A stretch of DNA of 64,000 bases. Source: Brachionus plicatilis (Eukaryota; Rotifera; Eurotatoria; Ploima; Brachionidae). The DNA lies in assembly GCA_010279815.1 (NCBI GenBank), contig QEOQ01000460.1, forward strand, positions 658,205 to 722,204, in the 5' to 3' direction. The notes under the pieces are model-generated. The model saw only the letters and a list, made by a program, of their open reading frames with translations. It ran no database searches and was not told the origin of the DNA. A program made the translations under genes and the position numbers. Positions 12,601 through 26,200 of this stretch are shown piece after piece (the first letter of the stretch is position 1; every line of letters begins with the position of its first letter).

Positions 12601-13010
12601 ATCTCAAATGACCCCGCGATAAAACAAAATCGCCATTAATACAGTTATGCATAGTGTGCTACGACCCCGGTCCAACAGCCCTCCCCATATCCAAATCATT
12701 TGTGTGTGTATTCGTACACAAGACCGGTGGTCTGCACACACTGTCTACTACTCCCTCTTTCCTCTTTCTCTCATTCTCTCTCATTCTCTCTCTCTCTCCG
12801 AACTTGATCCCACTAAGCCAATCAAACTCTTCTCTCGCACACTCACACTCACGCACACACAACTTATTTTTATTAAACAAAATTTCTTTTTCTTTTTTTT
12901 TAGAAAATTTTATTTAAATAAAGTCAATTTCCTGTTTGTGTTGATTTTGTTGAATTGTGTGTAGTTGTTTGTTGTCAATACAAAGTAAAATAAAAGAAAA
13001 AAAAATAAGA
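12601..13010 (+). promoter_or_regulatory. probable 5' UTR or proximal promoter of the MEX-3-like gene, with CT tract
   Basis: The 400 bases before the MEX-3-like start contain a pyrimidine tract (about 12750-12800, repeated TCTC), a CACACTCAC patch (near 12840) and several ATGs, including 12647 and 12654. If the transcript begins upstream of 12647, these would open upstream reading frames ending before or just beyond the main start, suggesting translational control. The transcription start is not known. Confidence 0.35.
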
Positions 13011-14186
13011 ATGCCCCAATCATCATCATCTTCATCATCATCATCATCATCGTCAGAAGATCTTTTGTGCGCTCAGTTTGGTCAGTTGAGCAGCGAGGAT
13101 CACAAGTGTCAGCATCGCAGCCAGAACATAACAGAGTCAGTGCCAGTGCCGAGCAGCGAGCACGTGGCCGAAATAGTGGGCCGCCAGGGCTGCAAGATAA
13201 AGGCGCTCCGAGCCAAGACCAACACGTACATAAAGACGCCGATCCGCGGCGAAGCGCCCATGTTCGTGATAACGGGCCGGCGCGAGGACGTCATGACGGC
13301 CAAGCGCGAAATCCAGCTGGCCGCCGACCACTTTAGTCAAATTCGGGCCAAGCGCGGCTCCTCATCACCGACGCCGGCCCATGCGGCCAGCCCCCGGCCG
13401 ATCACCCGGCCCAGCTTGCTCAGTCCGAGCATCGCTGAAAACCCGCTCATCTACAAGCACAATCTCACCTACCAGCAGCAGCCGGCCCTCATGTGCGGTC
13501 ACGTGTCCAAAAAAGTAAACGTGCCCTATCAAGTAGTAGGCCTGGTCGTGGGTCCCAAGGGCTCGACCATCAAGCGCATTCAGCACAACACCAACACTTA
13601 CATAATCACGCCGAGCCGCGACTCCGAGCCCGTCTTCGAGATCCAGGGCTTGCCCGAGTGCGTTGAAGCTGCTCGCATCGAAATCGAAAACTACATTCAG
13701 CTTAGGACTAGCCAGTGTGTGGCCAAAGAGGCGAGCAGTGTCCAGGCCGTGTCGCTGTCGAGCTCGTGCTCGGGCTCGCTCGGCCAAAATGAGCTGAACG
13801 ACGAGCTCGATTTCAATCTGTACCAGTCGGTGGTCAACTCAGTGGTCGATGACGACGATTGTGTGTGGCCCGACAAGCCCAATCGCGGCTCAAGTCTGGA
13901 CATGTTGATTTCGTCGTTTCAGAACAGGTCCTCTTCGTCCTCGTCGTCGTCTGCTGCCTCGTCCACCAGCTCTTCTTTCTGTTCCAACGAGCTTAGTCTA
14001 AACAACTTGCACAACACGTTCATGTTCAACACAGACTCGCTCTACTCTCCACTGGTCGACTTGTACCAATCCAGCTCGGCCACCAACAACTCTCACATCA
14101 TCAACTCCATATTTCAACATGAACAACTGTTGCAACAATTAGCTCAATCCAACCACGACTTGGTGTTCAATGACTCAATTTTTTAG
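13011..14186 (+). CDS. mex3: MEX-3-type RNA-binding protein with two KH domains
   Basis: Encodes 391 aa from ATG 13011; a frame-linked ATG at 12957 would add 18 weakly conserved residues and is judged to be 5' UTR. After a poly-Ser N-terminus come two KH domains: KH1 about residues 43-115 with the GRQG loop at 57-60 ([20 protein letters not shown]), and KH2 about 168-230 with GPKG at 181-184. Spacing and wording of both match the MEX3 family, which binds mRNA 3' UTRs and controls translation in germline and embryo. The C-terminal 160 residues are Ser/Asn-rich. Vertebrate MEX3A-D carry a C-terminal RING finger; none is present here, and the protein ends FNDSIF, as in nematode MEX-3, which also lacks RING. 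The coding sequence is far more GC-rich than its surroundings and appears intronless. Confidence 0.92.
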   Translation: MPQSSSSSSSSSSSSEDLLCAQFGQLSSEDHKCQHRSQNITESVPVPSSEHVAEIVGRQGCKIKALRAKTNTYIKTPIRGEAPMFVITGRREDVMTAKREIQLAADHFSQIRAKRGSSSPTPAHAASPRPITRPSLLSPSIAENPLIYKHNLTYQQQPALMCGHVSKKVNVPYQVVGLVVGPKGSTIKRIQHNTNTYIITPSRDSEPVFEIQGLPECVEAARIEIENYIQLRTSQCVAKEASSVQAVSLSSSCSGSLGQNELNDELDFNLYQSVVNSVVDDDDCVWPDKPNRGSSLDMLISSFQNRSSSSSSSSAASSTSSSFCSNELSLNNLHNTFMFNTDSLYSPLVDLYQSSSATNNSHIINSIFQHEQLLQQLAQSNHDLVFNDSIF

Positions 14187-17100
14187 AATGGTATTAAGCA
14201 ACGAAGTAAAGAACACTTTCAGACAAGTCAGATACTTTAGTTCCAGGGAATTTCTTTTTCTTTGCTCTTTTGTTTTTTTTTCTTATTTTGTCTTTTTTTT
14301 GTGTTTCTTTGATAAATAGTCAATTTTTTTGAATCAATCAAAATGAGAATGAAATCCGTTTTTTTACAGAATGTTCTTGGTGGTCATCTAAACCGACTGT
14401 TTTTTTCGTTGGTTTCAAAAATTTAAGTGCCAATTTTTTTAATTAAATTTGTTGACTTTTTTTTTATATTTTTTTAGCAAAATTTATGTTCAGGTATTAA
14501 TTGTAGTCCTTTTGAATGGTCGGGCCAGTGCGGTCCGACTTGAGAAGAGAATTTAAGCATACAAGCAAAAAATTTTTGAACACAATGAAAATTTTATTTA
14601 TTTTTGTGTCATTTTGGACAAATTTTATTTTATTTCTCAATAATTTTTTTAAGAAAATTGATTCTAATAATTTAAAAAAAAAAATATTTTTTTGTTTCAA
14701 ATTTGTTTCTTCTCACCTATTATGGTCATTACATTTACTAGTTATTTGTTTTTCTGATTTTTTATTGAAATTTTTAAAATTTTAGTTTCAAAAACATTTA
14801 ATTTTTTACAATATCTAATAAAAATATTTAAAAAATTTACAAATTTTGTTTTAATTTAATTTCATTTGAAAGATGAAATATTCATTCAAAATCCAATAAA
14901 TTTGCACTCTATTTTTTAATGCTGCTGAAAAAGTAATACGATATTTAGAAAAGCAAAAAAATATTTTTTAGCTTTTAAATGAATTAATAAAACCAAATTA
15001 AATCACTCAAATTCTTATGGTCCAGAGGACGTTTTATCAATCTTTTTTTTAATTTAATTTTACTTTATTTTAACTTATAGGCAAAACTTAAATTTTAAAC
15101 ATTATTTTTCTTCACCGTATGGAAGTTAATTTGAATTGAATAAATAAATATATTTTATTGTGCTAATTTATAGTACATTTATAAACAACTGATAATATAA
15201 AAACTAAAAAATTTATTCAAATAATAATAATGATGATGTCTGGTAAAGTTCACATTATTTTGTCAATAAAGAAGGATGCTAAAAGCTATGAGCTTGTGTC
15301 GCTAAAAAGCATTAATCAGACCATGCCGATGACGAAAAAAAAAACACGTGCAAAAATTAACTTATTGCTCATTCAAAAATTTCGAAATTTCAAATTTATT
15401 GAATAATAGAAATTTTTCTTAAATTTAATTTTTTCATATTTTGCTTTTAATTAAATTATTTTTTTTTAAAAATGTACTGTCTCACTACAAAGCATTTAGT
15501 CAATTTAATAAGTTAAGTCATGAAGAGAGCGCTTTCTTTTCTTATCTATTGGGCAAAGTAAAGAATTACTAAACTTAGTCACAATATCAACAAAATAGTA
15601 AAAAAAGAGATCTTCATTATTTTAGATAGTCAAAAAACTAGACAAATTAAAATAAACTTATTTTGTGCATATTTATTACTGATTCTTTCCAAAACTGTTT
15701 TATAGACAAATAGAAAATTTAGTATTTTTGAACTTTCTTCTAGTTGTATTTTAAAAATAATTTATTTTTTCAAGCTTTTCATGTAAGAAGAAGTTAAATT
15801 TTATTTAAAAAATTTTATTCAATATTCTATAAATTTCATAGAAGAAAAGCAATTATTAAAATACATTGCGCGAAAATAAAGATTTTTGTTTCAATCTTTT
15901 TTCGAACAAAACAAATGCAAAAATTTCCCAGTATTTTTTAGATTATTTTTATTATAAGTATAAATACCATAAATAGTTTAATCTTTTGATTAATAAAGCA
16001 TTAAATTTATTAAAAAAATCTCAATTTTCTTGTAAATTTTTAATAATAAAATTAAATTATTTTGTTTACGATTAATGTATTGGTCTCAAAATAACTTAAA
16101 ATGGATATCAAAAATTTGGTTAATTATGAATAAATAAACAAATCTTTAATTATTTTGAATAAAAGTCTAGTGATGATCGAATTTCAATTTACTTTTTGAT
16201 TATAATCAAATATTTGGCTTCAAATAAACCTAATAAAATTTAGATATTTTGTGCAATAAATAATATTTAAATATTTAAATTCTCATAATTATTGAAACTG
16301 TAAATATACAAGCTACTTGAGAAATTAAGATGGACGCAAACATTTAAATTAAATGTTGTTTGACTTTAATTAATTTTTGAGTATTTAAGCGTAAGTCAAG
16401 TTTTATTTATCAATTCAAAAATAATGTTATTTGAACTGTACAAACTTTATTAATTTAAACAAGTTTAAGTATCATTAATAGAGATTGATTGAAAATATTT
16501 AATATAAATGTTTGAATAGTGGAGTTTTTAAAATTAACTCTCTCAAGTATTCAAAATTAATGAATATTAAATTTAAGCATCAGCATCAAAAATAAAAATA
16601 AAAAATGGCTAAGATTTATTGAAAATCAAAAAAGCTAACTCCTGTAACAAAAAAAATTAACAAAAAAGATAATAAATAGGACAATAAAAATATAATTTTT
16701 TAATTTTTTTTTAGGCTAACTTTGTAAAAATAAAATTAGTTTAAGACTAAAAAAACATTGTCGCAACTTTTTGTATCTGGAATATGGCCTCTTTTTATTT
16801 TAGAATCTAAGGGAATATTTTTAGCTTGAACCGGTACATTACACAAATTTAAACGAATTGCAAAATAATAATATGTTTACAAATTAATTCTTTTGAAAAA
16901 GTATAGCAGGCACAATAACTTTTCATCCAACTTTGTTTATTAAGCTCAACATACCAAATTTTATTAGGAAATTCTTTAATCAAGAAAAAAAGCAAAAAAG
17001 AGCACTAAATATATGAAAAAAAAGTTGATACTAAAAATGCCAATTTGAAATAAAATCAATTATTTTGTTAATAATTAAGATAATTTGTTTAGAACAAAGC

Positions 17101-19840
17101 TTTTCAAAATTTTGTTTTAGATTTTTTTGTTACAGAGTTGGATATTTTGATTATTATATTAGATAATCTGTTTTATTAGTTAATTTTCGCGATAAAAAAC
17201 TGATCTTTTTAAAAATATCGAATTTATTTAATACAATTAACTTATTGATTTTAGACTTATTTTGCCAATTTCAAATAATTTAAAGAAACAATAGAAATTT
17301 TATTTGGATATGCTAGTTTTTCTTATTATTAAAGTTTGCATCGCCCTAAATTTATTTTCTGCAATAACTATTCAATTTACTTTTTAATTTTGATCGCTGC
17401 TATATTTTTTTCAGATAGTCTTGCAGACTAATAAATTTAAATAACAATTTTTAGATTGAATTTTTTAATCCAAATTGCAAGGTTAAAATTTCAAAATAAA
17501 GTCTAAACATATTTTTTTCAAAAAAGCAGTATTCACATATTTATTTCTTGAAATAAGACCCTTAAATTTTAGCAAATAAATAAATTATAAAATAAGAAAT
17601 ATGATCTTTTTAGTAATAAAACCAAATTAACCCAACTACCCAAATTTTGCAATTTAATTTTAAAAATTTATTTTTATAACTATTGTGAAAATTTCAATAC
17701 TAATTAGATTATTTTTAAAACAAATAACTATAAAGGAGCTATTAAATCTAACAATTATTAATCTAAACTAGTTAATCATGTAGAAATCGAAATACATTAC
17801 TACAAAATTTAGTTACTTTTCATAAAAAAATTTTTTAGCTAAAAAATAAATAAGTCCAATTTTTATAAATTTGTTTTTTTGATTTTTTTTTCTTATTTTT
17901 GATTATGACTTTATTTGATTATATTTTTTTTTAAAATGATTGTGTTTTTCCTATTAGACTATTTTTCAAAACTGTAAAGGCTCACTAAAAGCTAGATTAC
18001 TCACTTTTTAAAGAGATCCTTATAAATTCAACTAATATCTTCTATTTTTCTCTAAAATTGAATTTTTATGTTCTTCTATTACACTTTTCGTTGGATAAAA
18101 TTAATTCAGTTTTTATTAAATTCGAATTTAAACGTTCCGAAATTTATTATCTTAATTAAAATTAATAAATTGATTATTATTGATTAATTATTTTTAAAGA
18201 AAGATTAAAGAAAAATTCGAATTTTTCTTTAATTTGAATAAGGAAATGGTTGTTTGAGCACACTCCTAAATTTTCTTAACAAACTAATTTTGATTTGAAT
18301 ACTTTTGCTTAATTAACATACCAAAAATTAAAAAACAAGCTAAAATCTAATAAATTCAATCAATTTACCCAAAAGCATTCTAAATATGAATTTTTTTAAT
18401 ACCAGAAAACAAAAATTTGTAAGGTTGATTTTACTTATTCAAATTGTTCACTTTAATTCGAAAAATGAGAACAAGTCAAAGCGCAGTAGTCAATAAAAGT
18501 ATGCACATGCTTTGGTAAAGATTAATTTAGTAAATAGGCTTCAAAAATAAACAAAAAAATAGACAATATTTATATAGGATTTTAAATAGTGTACCAATTT
18601 AAAAAAGGGATACGTTTTTCTATGAAGAGAGTGTAGACAAATATTTCTGCTAGGATAAAAATAAGGTTTGACGAAAAAGTTTGTTAGTGTTAAATTCAAG
18701 AAGTCCTTGTATATTAATTTGTTGTAAAACTTAAACACTACTAAAAGATTAAAAAATTTGAAAAATTGAGGACCAGACGACGGAATTATTGTTTTAGAAT
18801 ACCGATAAAACTTGTAAACATACTAACCAATTTTTTCAGCATACCCATTTTTTATCCCAGCATACTAGCATTATTAACATACCAAATACCTTAATAATAT
18901 ACTAAAAACTGATTAACATACTTAAGGTAAAATTGTAAATCTTTCTTCAGTCAAGCCTGGAATTTTCGGAATTCAAATTTCCCTTTACTTTACATAAGAA
19001 ATTGTTTCCATTATCCGATATTAATTTATTGATTAAAATGTTAAAACTATTCTACAATCATGACAAATTAAAAAGATACAGTTGGTGTTGATAATATATT
19101 ATCAATTGACGACAAGTTATATCTAAATAATGAAGATTTCTAGTCAAAAGACTTCAAATAAATTAAGAGAAATCATAAAATAGACATTTGACATGTGAAA
19201 GATAAACTTTTTAAAACAAATTATAAAAATTTGATTTTTTTAATATGCAATTTTTTTTGGTGATTTTCACTAAAAAAATGGCTTTATAAATAAATCAATT
19301 TTATAAAATATTCTGATGTCCGACTTTTTTAATTTTTTTCTCAATTCTGGATTATCAAGTTTCCAGCATTTTCATTATTCTGACATTAAATTGTCGAACC
19401 TAAACGAAATTACTTTTTAATTTTTATGTTTATCTTTCAAAACTTTATCAAAAGTTAAATTAGAAAAACCTGCATTTAAATATTCAAGCTTTGGCTTAAT
19501 TAGAAACAATGCCAGAATTTTATAAATTTAAACTATAAATTTTTGTTTAGTTTTGGCTTTTTAGTTTTTAGTTTTGAATAAAACATTTTAAAAAAGAAAC
19601 TAATTTTACATTAACTTAAACCTCGGAAGTTATAGTCTTCGGCGCACAACGAAGCCCTATAACAAATATAAATCTCGCAAAATCGTATTCATAGATAGAA
19701 AGACTAATTTCTGATAGGAATGGTAATACAAAAAAGAAATTTATTTAAATTGATTATTATTTTGATTATTTAAATCCATTATCTCAATTTAAATTATTTC
19801 ATTATCAAAGAAATTAGTTTTTTATATCTTTAATATATCT
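14187..19840. other. long AT-rich gene desert
   Basis: Over 5.6 kb no splice-bounded exon, conserved motif or repeat of known class was recognised on either strand. The first few hundred bases are presumably the 3' UTR of the MEX-3-like gene. Open frames are short and of A/T-run composition. A GC-richer snippet near 19620-19660 (CTTCGGCGCACAACGAAGCC) stands out but could not be assigned. Confidence 0.45.
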
Positions 19841-19849
19841 TTTATTGAC

Positions 19850-20056
19850 TTTTATATAAAATATAAAAGACATTTTCAATTATTCGATACACTTAATGAA
19901 GTTGAAGATTTTCCTTGTACCCAAATCATCAAAGATAAATACGCACTTGAGTTTCAATCATCTGATTTGGTATTAAACAATTATATTGGTATTGTATCAC
20001 TGGACGATGATGATCCAGAGATAGATAATGTTGGCCAAGTCGCAATGACAAGCTAG
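19850..20056 (+). pseudogene. unassigned open frame, possible exon or gene remnant
   Basis: A frame open for at least 69 codons to TAG 20054-20056 reads, from about codon 15, as fairly ordinary protein: LNEVEDFPCTQIIKDKYALE, a short gap-free linker, then NYIGIVSLDDDDPEIDN and a stop. Codon use looks better than in neighbouring A/T-run frames. There is no ATG at a sensible place and no family was recognised. It could be a last exon or a fragment of a dead element. Confidence 0.25.
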
Positions 20057-20455
20057 AGGACAAATATTGGAAACACTCCTATTGATCTAATGGTTGAACT
20101 TTAAAAAAAGTAGGCGCAAAATTATTAATTAATTAAACAATTTTTATGCTTCTATCTTCTTTTTCGGTGTACTTTTATGTTTTTTATATTTTTATATTTT
20201 ACTGAAATAATTAATATACTGAAATATATGAGTTTTATATTGAAAAAAATTGATCATTGTTCCATCACAATGTTTTAATAATAATAATTGTAAAGACATA
20301 ATGAAAATTATTTTATGCTTGAATTTAGATAAAATATATTTTAAATTATTTTAAATTTTAAAAATATTTGCAAAAAGACCTTGAATTAAAAACAATATAT
20401 AGCAAGTTAAAAATAAATTTATCAAGTTACAAAAGAATCATTTCAAATTCAAAAA

Positions 20456-21914
20456 ATGAAAATTTTTTTTCAAATAATTTTATTAATTTTACTTGGAAAA
20501 TCGAACTGCCAATTTGATGATGATCCAAAATGTACTTTAAGCAAAAATTGTCGACTGCCAATATGTAATTGTGATTCAAAAGACTTGCCAATAGAACTAC
20601 CAAACCGATATCACATAAGCGATTTACCACAATTAATCGTATTGAGCATAGACGATGAAAGCCTTGATGTTAAAAGCTATCAAATATTTCGAAAATTACT
20701 AGAAAACCGCAAAAATCCGAACAATTGCTCAATAAAGGCAACATTTTTTGTCTCAGATTCAGAAAATACAACTTCTTATTGCTTGGCAAGAAATTTGTAC
20801 GACAATGGCCACGAGATTGCTATAAGCACAGTGAATTACACTTGCCCGCATAAACGATGCAGTCCATTTTTTAATTTTCAGCCTTGGAATTATGAAAAAT
20901 GGACCTATGAAATCTTAAACATGAGAGAAAGACTAAATCGTTATGCTGGAATTCCAAAATCTCAAATTATTGGTTTCCGAGCGCCGATACTTGAGCCATC
21001 AAGTGACATGCACTATAGAATTATTTCATCAAATAAATTTTTATATGATTCAAGTCTTATTCTGAACACTGATGATATCATATGGCCCTTCACCTTGGAT
21101 TACAAATTCAATTCATATCTTAGCAACAATGGACCCATACAGAGATATGCTGGACTTTGGGAATTTCCAGTGCCCACTTATATAGACCTTGAGAATGGTA
21201 AGTCTGCAAATTACTCAATATAAATAATACATAAACAAAATTATTTTAGAAAATGTTAAATGTTTAAAATTATGGGAAGGACATTGTAAATACGACAAGA
21301 GTGTAAAAGGAATTGCCAAATTTTTACGACATCATTTTCTAAGAGCCTACTACAACAATAGAGCTCCACTAATATTTCATTTGTCTGCCAAATGGCTCAA
21401 AGAATTTCGTATTGTCAATGAGACAGAAATTTTGCCAAATGTTGGATATGCTCATAAAGAAAAAACTAGAATAAATATAGAAAAAAAAGAATACACTAAT
21501 TTGGATGGTTTAATTAAATTTGTTAATAGTACTTTGGAAAAAAGTGATGATGTTTATTTTGTTACAGCCCGTCAAGCTATTGAATGGATGAAATTATTGC
21601 CAAGAATTCATAAGGAAAATATATCTGATTTGATTAATAATTATTTATTTGATAATTGTGCTTCTAAAAGTTCATCATTTGATGGAAAATGCTCCATAAT
21701 GCCCAAACCAGATTATGACACTGATGAAAGCCTTATATTAGATGATGACGATGGCGATAAATTGAGAGAATTGCTAAAAATTAGTCCAATTCACAAAGGA
21801 ATGCTGACTGATCTTCAAACTGAAGTTCTTTTTGTAAACAGTTTTGTAGGATATTTTTTACTCGGAATGCTTATTACTTTAGTATTGATAATTATTAAAG
21901 ATAGATATTTTTAA
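20456..21914 (+). CDS. chitin-deacetylase-like (NodB-fold) membrane protein, predicted inactive
   Basis: Two exons, 20456-21197 and 21250-21914, joined across a 52-bp GTAAGT..TTTTAG intron, give 468 aa. Residues 1-18 form a signal peptide; a Cys-rich stretch follows (CRLPICNCDS), then a polysaccharide-deacetylase domain from about 55 to 360, and a C-terminal membrane helix (GYFLLGMLITLVLIIIKDRY). Family motifs are traceable: LSIDDES in place of the T[FY]DDG motif (Asp 66/67), GHEIAISTVNY at 118-128, GFRAPILEP and YDSSL, and RAPLIFHLSAKW. In active chitin deacetylases the second motif supplies two metal-binding His (H[ST]xxH); here those positions are Ser124 and Tyr128. It therefore probably binds or organises chitin at the cell surface rather than deacetylating it. 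Splice join and start are well supported; the inactivity is inferred. Confidence 0.85.
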
Positions 21915-23273
21915 AATTTATTTTACTTTTTTTTCACACTTTAATAACCGATTCGAAATTTTAGACTAAAATTCAAATTTTTAAAAATAAAAACATCCAT
22001 TCTTAATTTTATTTTATTTTGTGTCAAACTAGTTAAGTAACATACTTCTATTAAAAGTATTTGCCCTGTTAATCTTAACAATAATTCATTATTATTACAA
22101 AAATCCTTATTTTGATAACTAAATTTTTAATAAATTCCGAAAAGGACTTGGTTATTCTTTTTTAATACGACGTCAAATGAATAGCATATGTTAGAACTTG
22201 TGAATGTATTTAAAGATTTGTTTTGCAACCTAAGTGAACATAAAAATAAAGTAAACTAAATAATAAAAATACAAATAATAATAATAAAAATAAGATGAAG
22301 AAAGGTTGCAAAGACGACTAACCAAGGAAGCCGTCTATGATAGCTGCGTTAAAGTGACCTTATGAAATAGAGAACGAAGACAATGTGTAATGAGTATACA
22401 AAAATTTGGCAAATAAGAAAATTAATTGATGTATACAAGGAAAGAATAAATTAGATATAAAAATACAAATAATATTTAAATGAAACAAGTAAATGAAAAT
22501 AATTTTAAAAGAGTGTTCAATTACTAAAATATTACACTGTAATATTAAAAATTTATTAATAAATCATTTAAATTATTCAATTAATTTTTTTGGATTATTT
22601 TAATCTTTTTTTCTCAAAATATTGAGATCATAATTTACTCAAAAATGGATCCAAAAGACATTATTGCTGCTCATTTTTTATCGCTGTCAAAAAATTGTTA
22701 ATGCAGAGTAATGAGTTTGGCAATCTTTTTAATCAGTATTTAAAGTCTCAAGTTTAACACCATAAATTCGTGAATTCTACATCCGTATTGTTTAATTTTT
22801 ACTTTGTAAATCCATTTTACATGTATCATGCATAAAAGTGAGTTTAAATTTTTTGGCATTTCGCTCACTTTTTTTTCACTCGCCTTTGTGCACCTCAACC
22901 ACACTAGCCTGACCTGACATCTTTATCAAATCATTAGTTTTTGGATCTACATGATATCTTGACATTCAACATAGGCTTCGATCAACAAGATTATTTACAG
23001 AAAATATATTTTGTTACTTTTTGAATCATTTATGCCATTTTCACCTCATACTCTACTCTTAAAGGGCTTTACTTAAATTTGCTTCAACTGCAGTTATTAC
23101 TGCAACTATTTGAATCTCAATCTAATTCAGAAAATTTTATTATTAAAATTAAGTTTAATATTTGTTGAAAAATTTGAATTAAATGTAAAGACAATAAGTA
23201 AAGCTTGTTCAAATGAATTCTAATATGCTTAAAAATATATAAATAATTAGAATTAATTTAAAGAAATCTAAAA
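21915..23273. other. intergenic DNA between the deacetylase-like gene and RTEL1
   Basis: AT-rich. A slightly GC-richer stretch near 22290-22400 and another near 22870-22960 carry no recognisable exon. The 3' UTR of the upstream gene and the 5' UTR/promoter of RTEL1 must lie here, but no sharp signals were identified. Confidence 0.4.
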
Positions 23274-26200
23274 ATGCCTGGTTTAGAATTGAATGGTATC
23301 GAAGTCAATTTTCCGTTTGAACCTTATCCTTGTCAAGTTGATTATATGACAAGTGTTTTGGAGAGTATAATTAAAGTAATCAAAAATTTAATTTTAAATT
23401 TGATTTATGAAAATTTTATTAGAAAAAAAATGCTATCCTGGAATCACCGACTGGCACTGGTAAAACACTATGTCTATTGTGCTCTTCGATTTCATGGCTG
23501 ATTTCGGCCAAAGCCGACATGCAATTTGCTACTGTTCAACGCGAACTTGATGACATTGATCCAATACGTCCAAATTTGATAAATAAAAGTATTTTATTTA
23601 AATATAAATGAACTTATTAATGATGTAAATTAGGTGGCATAAACGATCAAATTGATAATAATAAGAAACTAGCTTACCCTAAAATTATTTATGCTTCAAG
23701 AACTCATTCTCAGTTAACTCAAGTGATCAAAGAATTAAAAATGACTCAATATAAGTAATTTTTTAATTAAAAAAAATAATAATATTTATTAATAACTTGT
23801 ATAGAGATATTAAAACATGTGCAATCGGTTCAAGAGACCAGTTGTGCATAAATCCACAGGTCAATCAACAAAAAAATTATACAACAAAATTGAATATGTG
23901 TAAGGCTAAGGTTAATGCAAAGACATGTTTTTTCTACAATAATGTGGAAAGTAATTATTTAAAAAATTAATTTAAAATATTTTAAATTGAAAAAAATAGA
24001 TGTCATACCTGAGCTGAAAGCCTTGACTACAGTGGATATTGAAGACTTAAATGCATTTGGAAACAAACACAAGTTTTCATTTTTTTATCGACTCCTTAAT
24101 TGATTGATAATTAAATTTAAATTAATTTTTTTCAGATGTTGCCCGTACTACACGGCACGTAATCTCAAAGAGGGAGCTGATATTTTATTCATGCCTTACA
24201 ATTATCTATTAGATAAAAAAGTAATTTATAATTTTTTTTAATTAGAAACTAATGAAATTTTTTTTAAAAGCTTCGTAAATCAAATAACATTGATATGAAT
24301 AACACAGCGGTTATTTTTGATGAAGCTCATAATGTGGTTGGTGAAAATTAGCTAATTTAAATTCAAATTCTGATAAAATATTGACAAAAGGAAAGAGTTT
24401 GTGAAGATAGTGCATCGGCTGAATTCTCTACCACAGATATTGCCAGCGCCATGAGTGAAATTGATTTTTTGCTAGATGAAATTCAGAAAATACCAGATGA
24501 GGATTCAAATTTTCGAGAAGATGATCCGAATGATTTGGAAAATCTAGGAAACGCAATGGCAAATATGCCTGCAACTTTAGAAGAACTTAAAGATATATTA
24601 TTAATTTTGAAATCGCTTGAGGAAGAGCTTGATAGTATTAAAATTCAAGGCCAAGATGGAATAACAAAAACAGCAGTTTTTCTTTTCGAGCTATTAAAAA
24701 AATGCAATATTAACTTTGATCGTAGAGGCTACATTTTTGATATATTGCAGCGTTTACTCCAATATTTTGGAGCGCAAACTCCAAGTGCCAAACATCATAA
24801 TGGAGCTTCTTTGGGAAAATTTCAAGACTTCATGCAAACAATTTTTTCTGATAACACAGTGTCGGATGATGGATCTGGTGACATTAATAAAAAAATTAAA
24901 AAAATTTCACAATTCTACAAAGTATCTTTTTAAAAATTCAAGAATTTATCATTTAAAAATCTTTAAGGTTTATATAAAAAACGACAACTTGAAAGGAAGA
25001 ATTATTTGCTTTTGGTGTCTTTGTCCTGGTTATAGCATGCAAGATTTGCTATCTGAAGGTGCCAGGTGCATAATTTTAACATCTGGAACCCTGTCACCAA
25101 TTAGCACCTTTAAAGACGAGATGAAAATGTAAATATTTGATTTTATTTTAAAAAATTCTGTCTGTACTGAAATTTTTTTTGCTAAAATAAAATAATTTTA
25201 ATCTTTAAAATGCCATTCTTTAGACAACTTTTTTTTCAGTCTCTTTTAGGTTTTTTTGCATGTTCATTTTTGCGGTTTTGTGAAATTCAGTACAAAATAA
25301 TAAAAAGAACAGAAAATAATGTAAAAAAATCGAATAACTTTTTTCTAAATGTTTAAACTTAATTCTGTAAATGCAATTTAGTGCAACATTCAAAGTTGCA
25401 TCAAATATCAAGGTCTGCTAAATTTGCAGAGTTTAGCGGAAATTAAATTTCAATAAAATCGAGCGTGGTGCATTTTGCAGAGATTTTGCACATCATTAGC
25501 AGACTTTTACAGTTGATGCAACTTTGAATGTTGCACCATTCTGCATTCACATAATTAATTTTAAACTTTTAAAAAAAAGTTATTTAATTTTTTTTGACTT
25601 TGTTCTGTTCTTTTGTACTGAATTTCACAAAACCCATTTTTGCTTTAAAAAATTATATAGCAAACAAATGGAACAAATATTTTCATCAAAAGTATTTATT
25701 TTTTTTTCGCCAAGTGAAATTTCGTTTAACACGCTAATTTAAAGATTCAATTGCAAAATTTTAAAAGGAAAAATCAGGCGAAGAACAAAATACCTTCCAG
25801 TTAGTTAATCTAAAAACAAAACTATAGTCTTTTTTCATTCGATTTACTTGGCTGATTAGCATCCTTTCTCAATATTAAATTCTTTTTTACATGTAAAATA
25901 ATTTAGTAATGATAATAAGTTTTTTAGGGTAAATTTTTCATTAATTTTTAATTTTTTCATTCTGATTCTAATTGAATATTACATATTTTTTACTCTCTTT
26001 GATTTTTGACTTAATAAGGATCTAACAGCCCTTAGGACATGAATCTTTTTTGGAGTCTTTTGATTTTATTAGAATAATCTTCTTTGATAATTTCATCCTT
26101 ATTAAAATTGGAAATAAAAATTAATTATTTTTTTTAATTTTTAATTAGACCTTTTGATGTTGTTTTGGAAAATCCTCATATAATCAAAGAGAGCCAAATA

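Noticed and set aside
12957..13010. Earlier in-frame ATG for the MEX-3-like protein
   Set aside because: It would add residues with A/T-run composition ([10 protein letters not shown]); base composition changes sharply at ATG 13011, where the poly-Ser start begins.
13365..13787. Minus-strand 140-codon frame
   Set aside because: Antisense shadow of the GC-rich MEX-3-like coding sequence; no motif of its own.
18541..18738. 65-codon minus-strand frame in the gene desert
   Set aside because: Phe/Tyr/Leu-rich translation of A/T runs; no support.
25220..25411. Frames within the RTEL1 intron (also 25524-25742)
   Set aside because: They are the two arms of the foldback MITE and its edge, not exons; both splice sites of the surrounding intron are intact.
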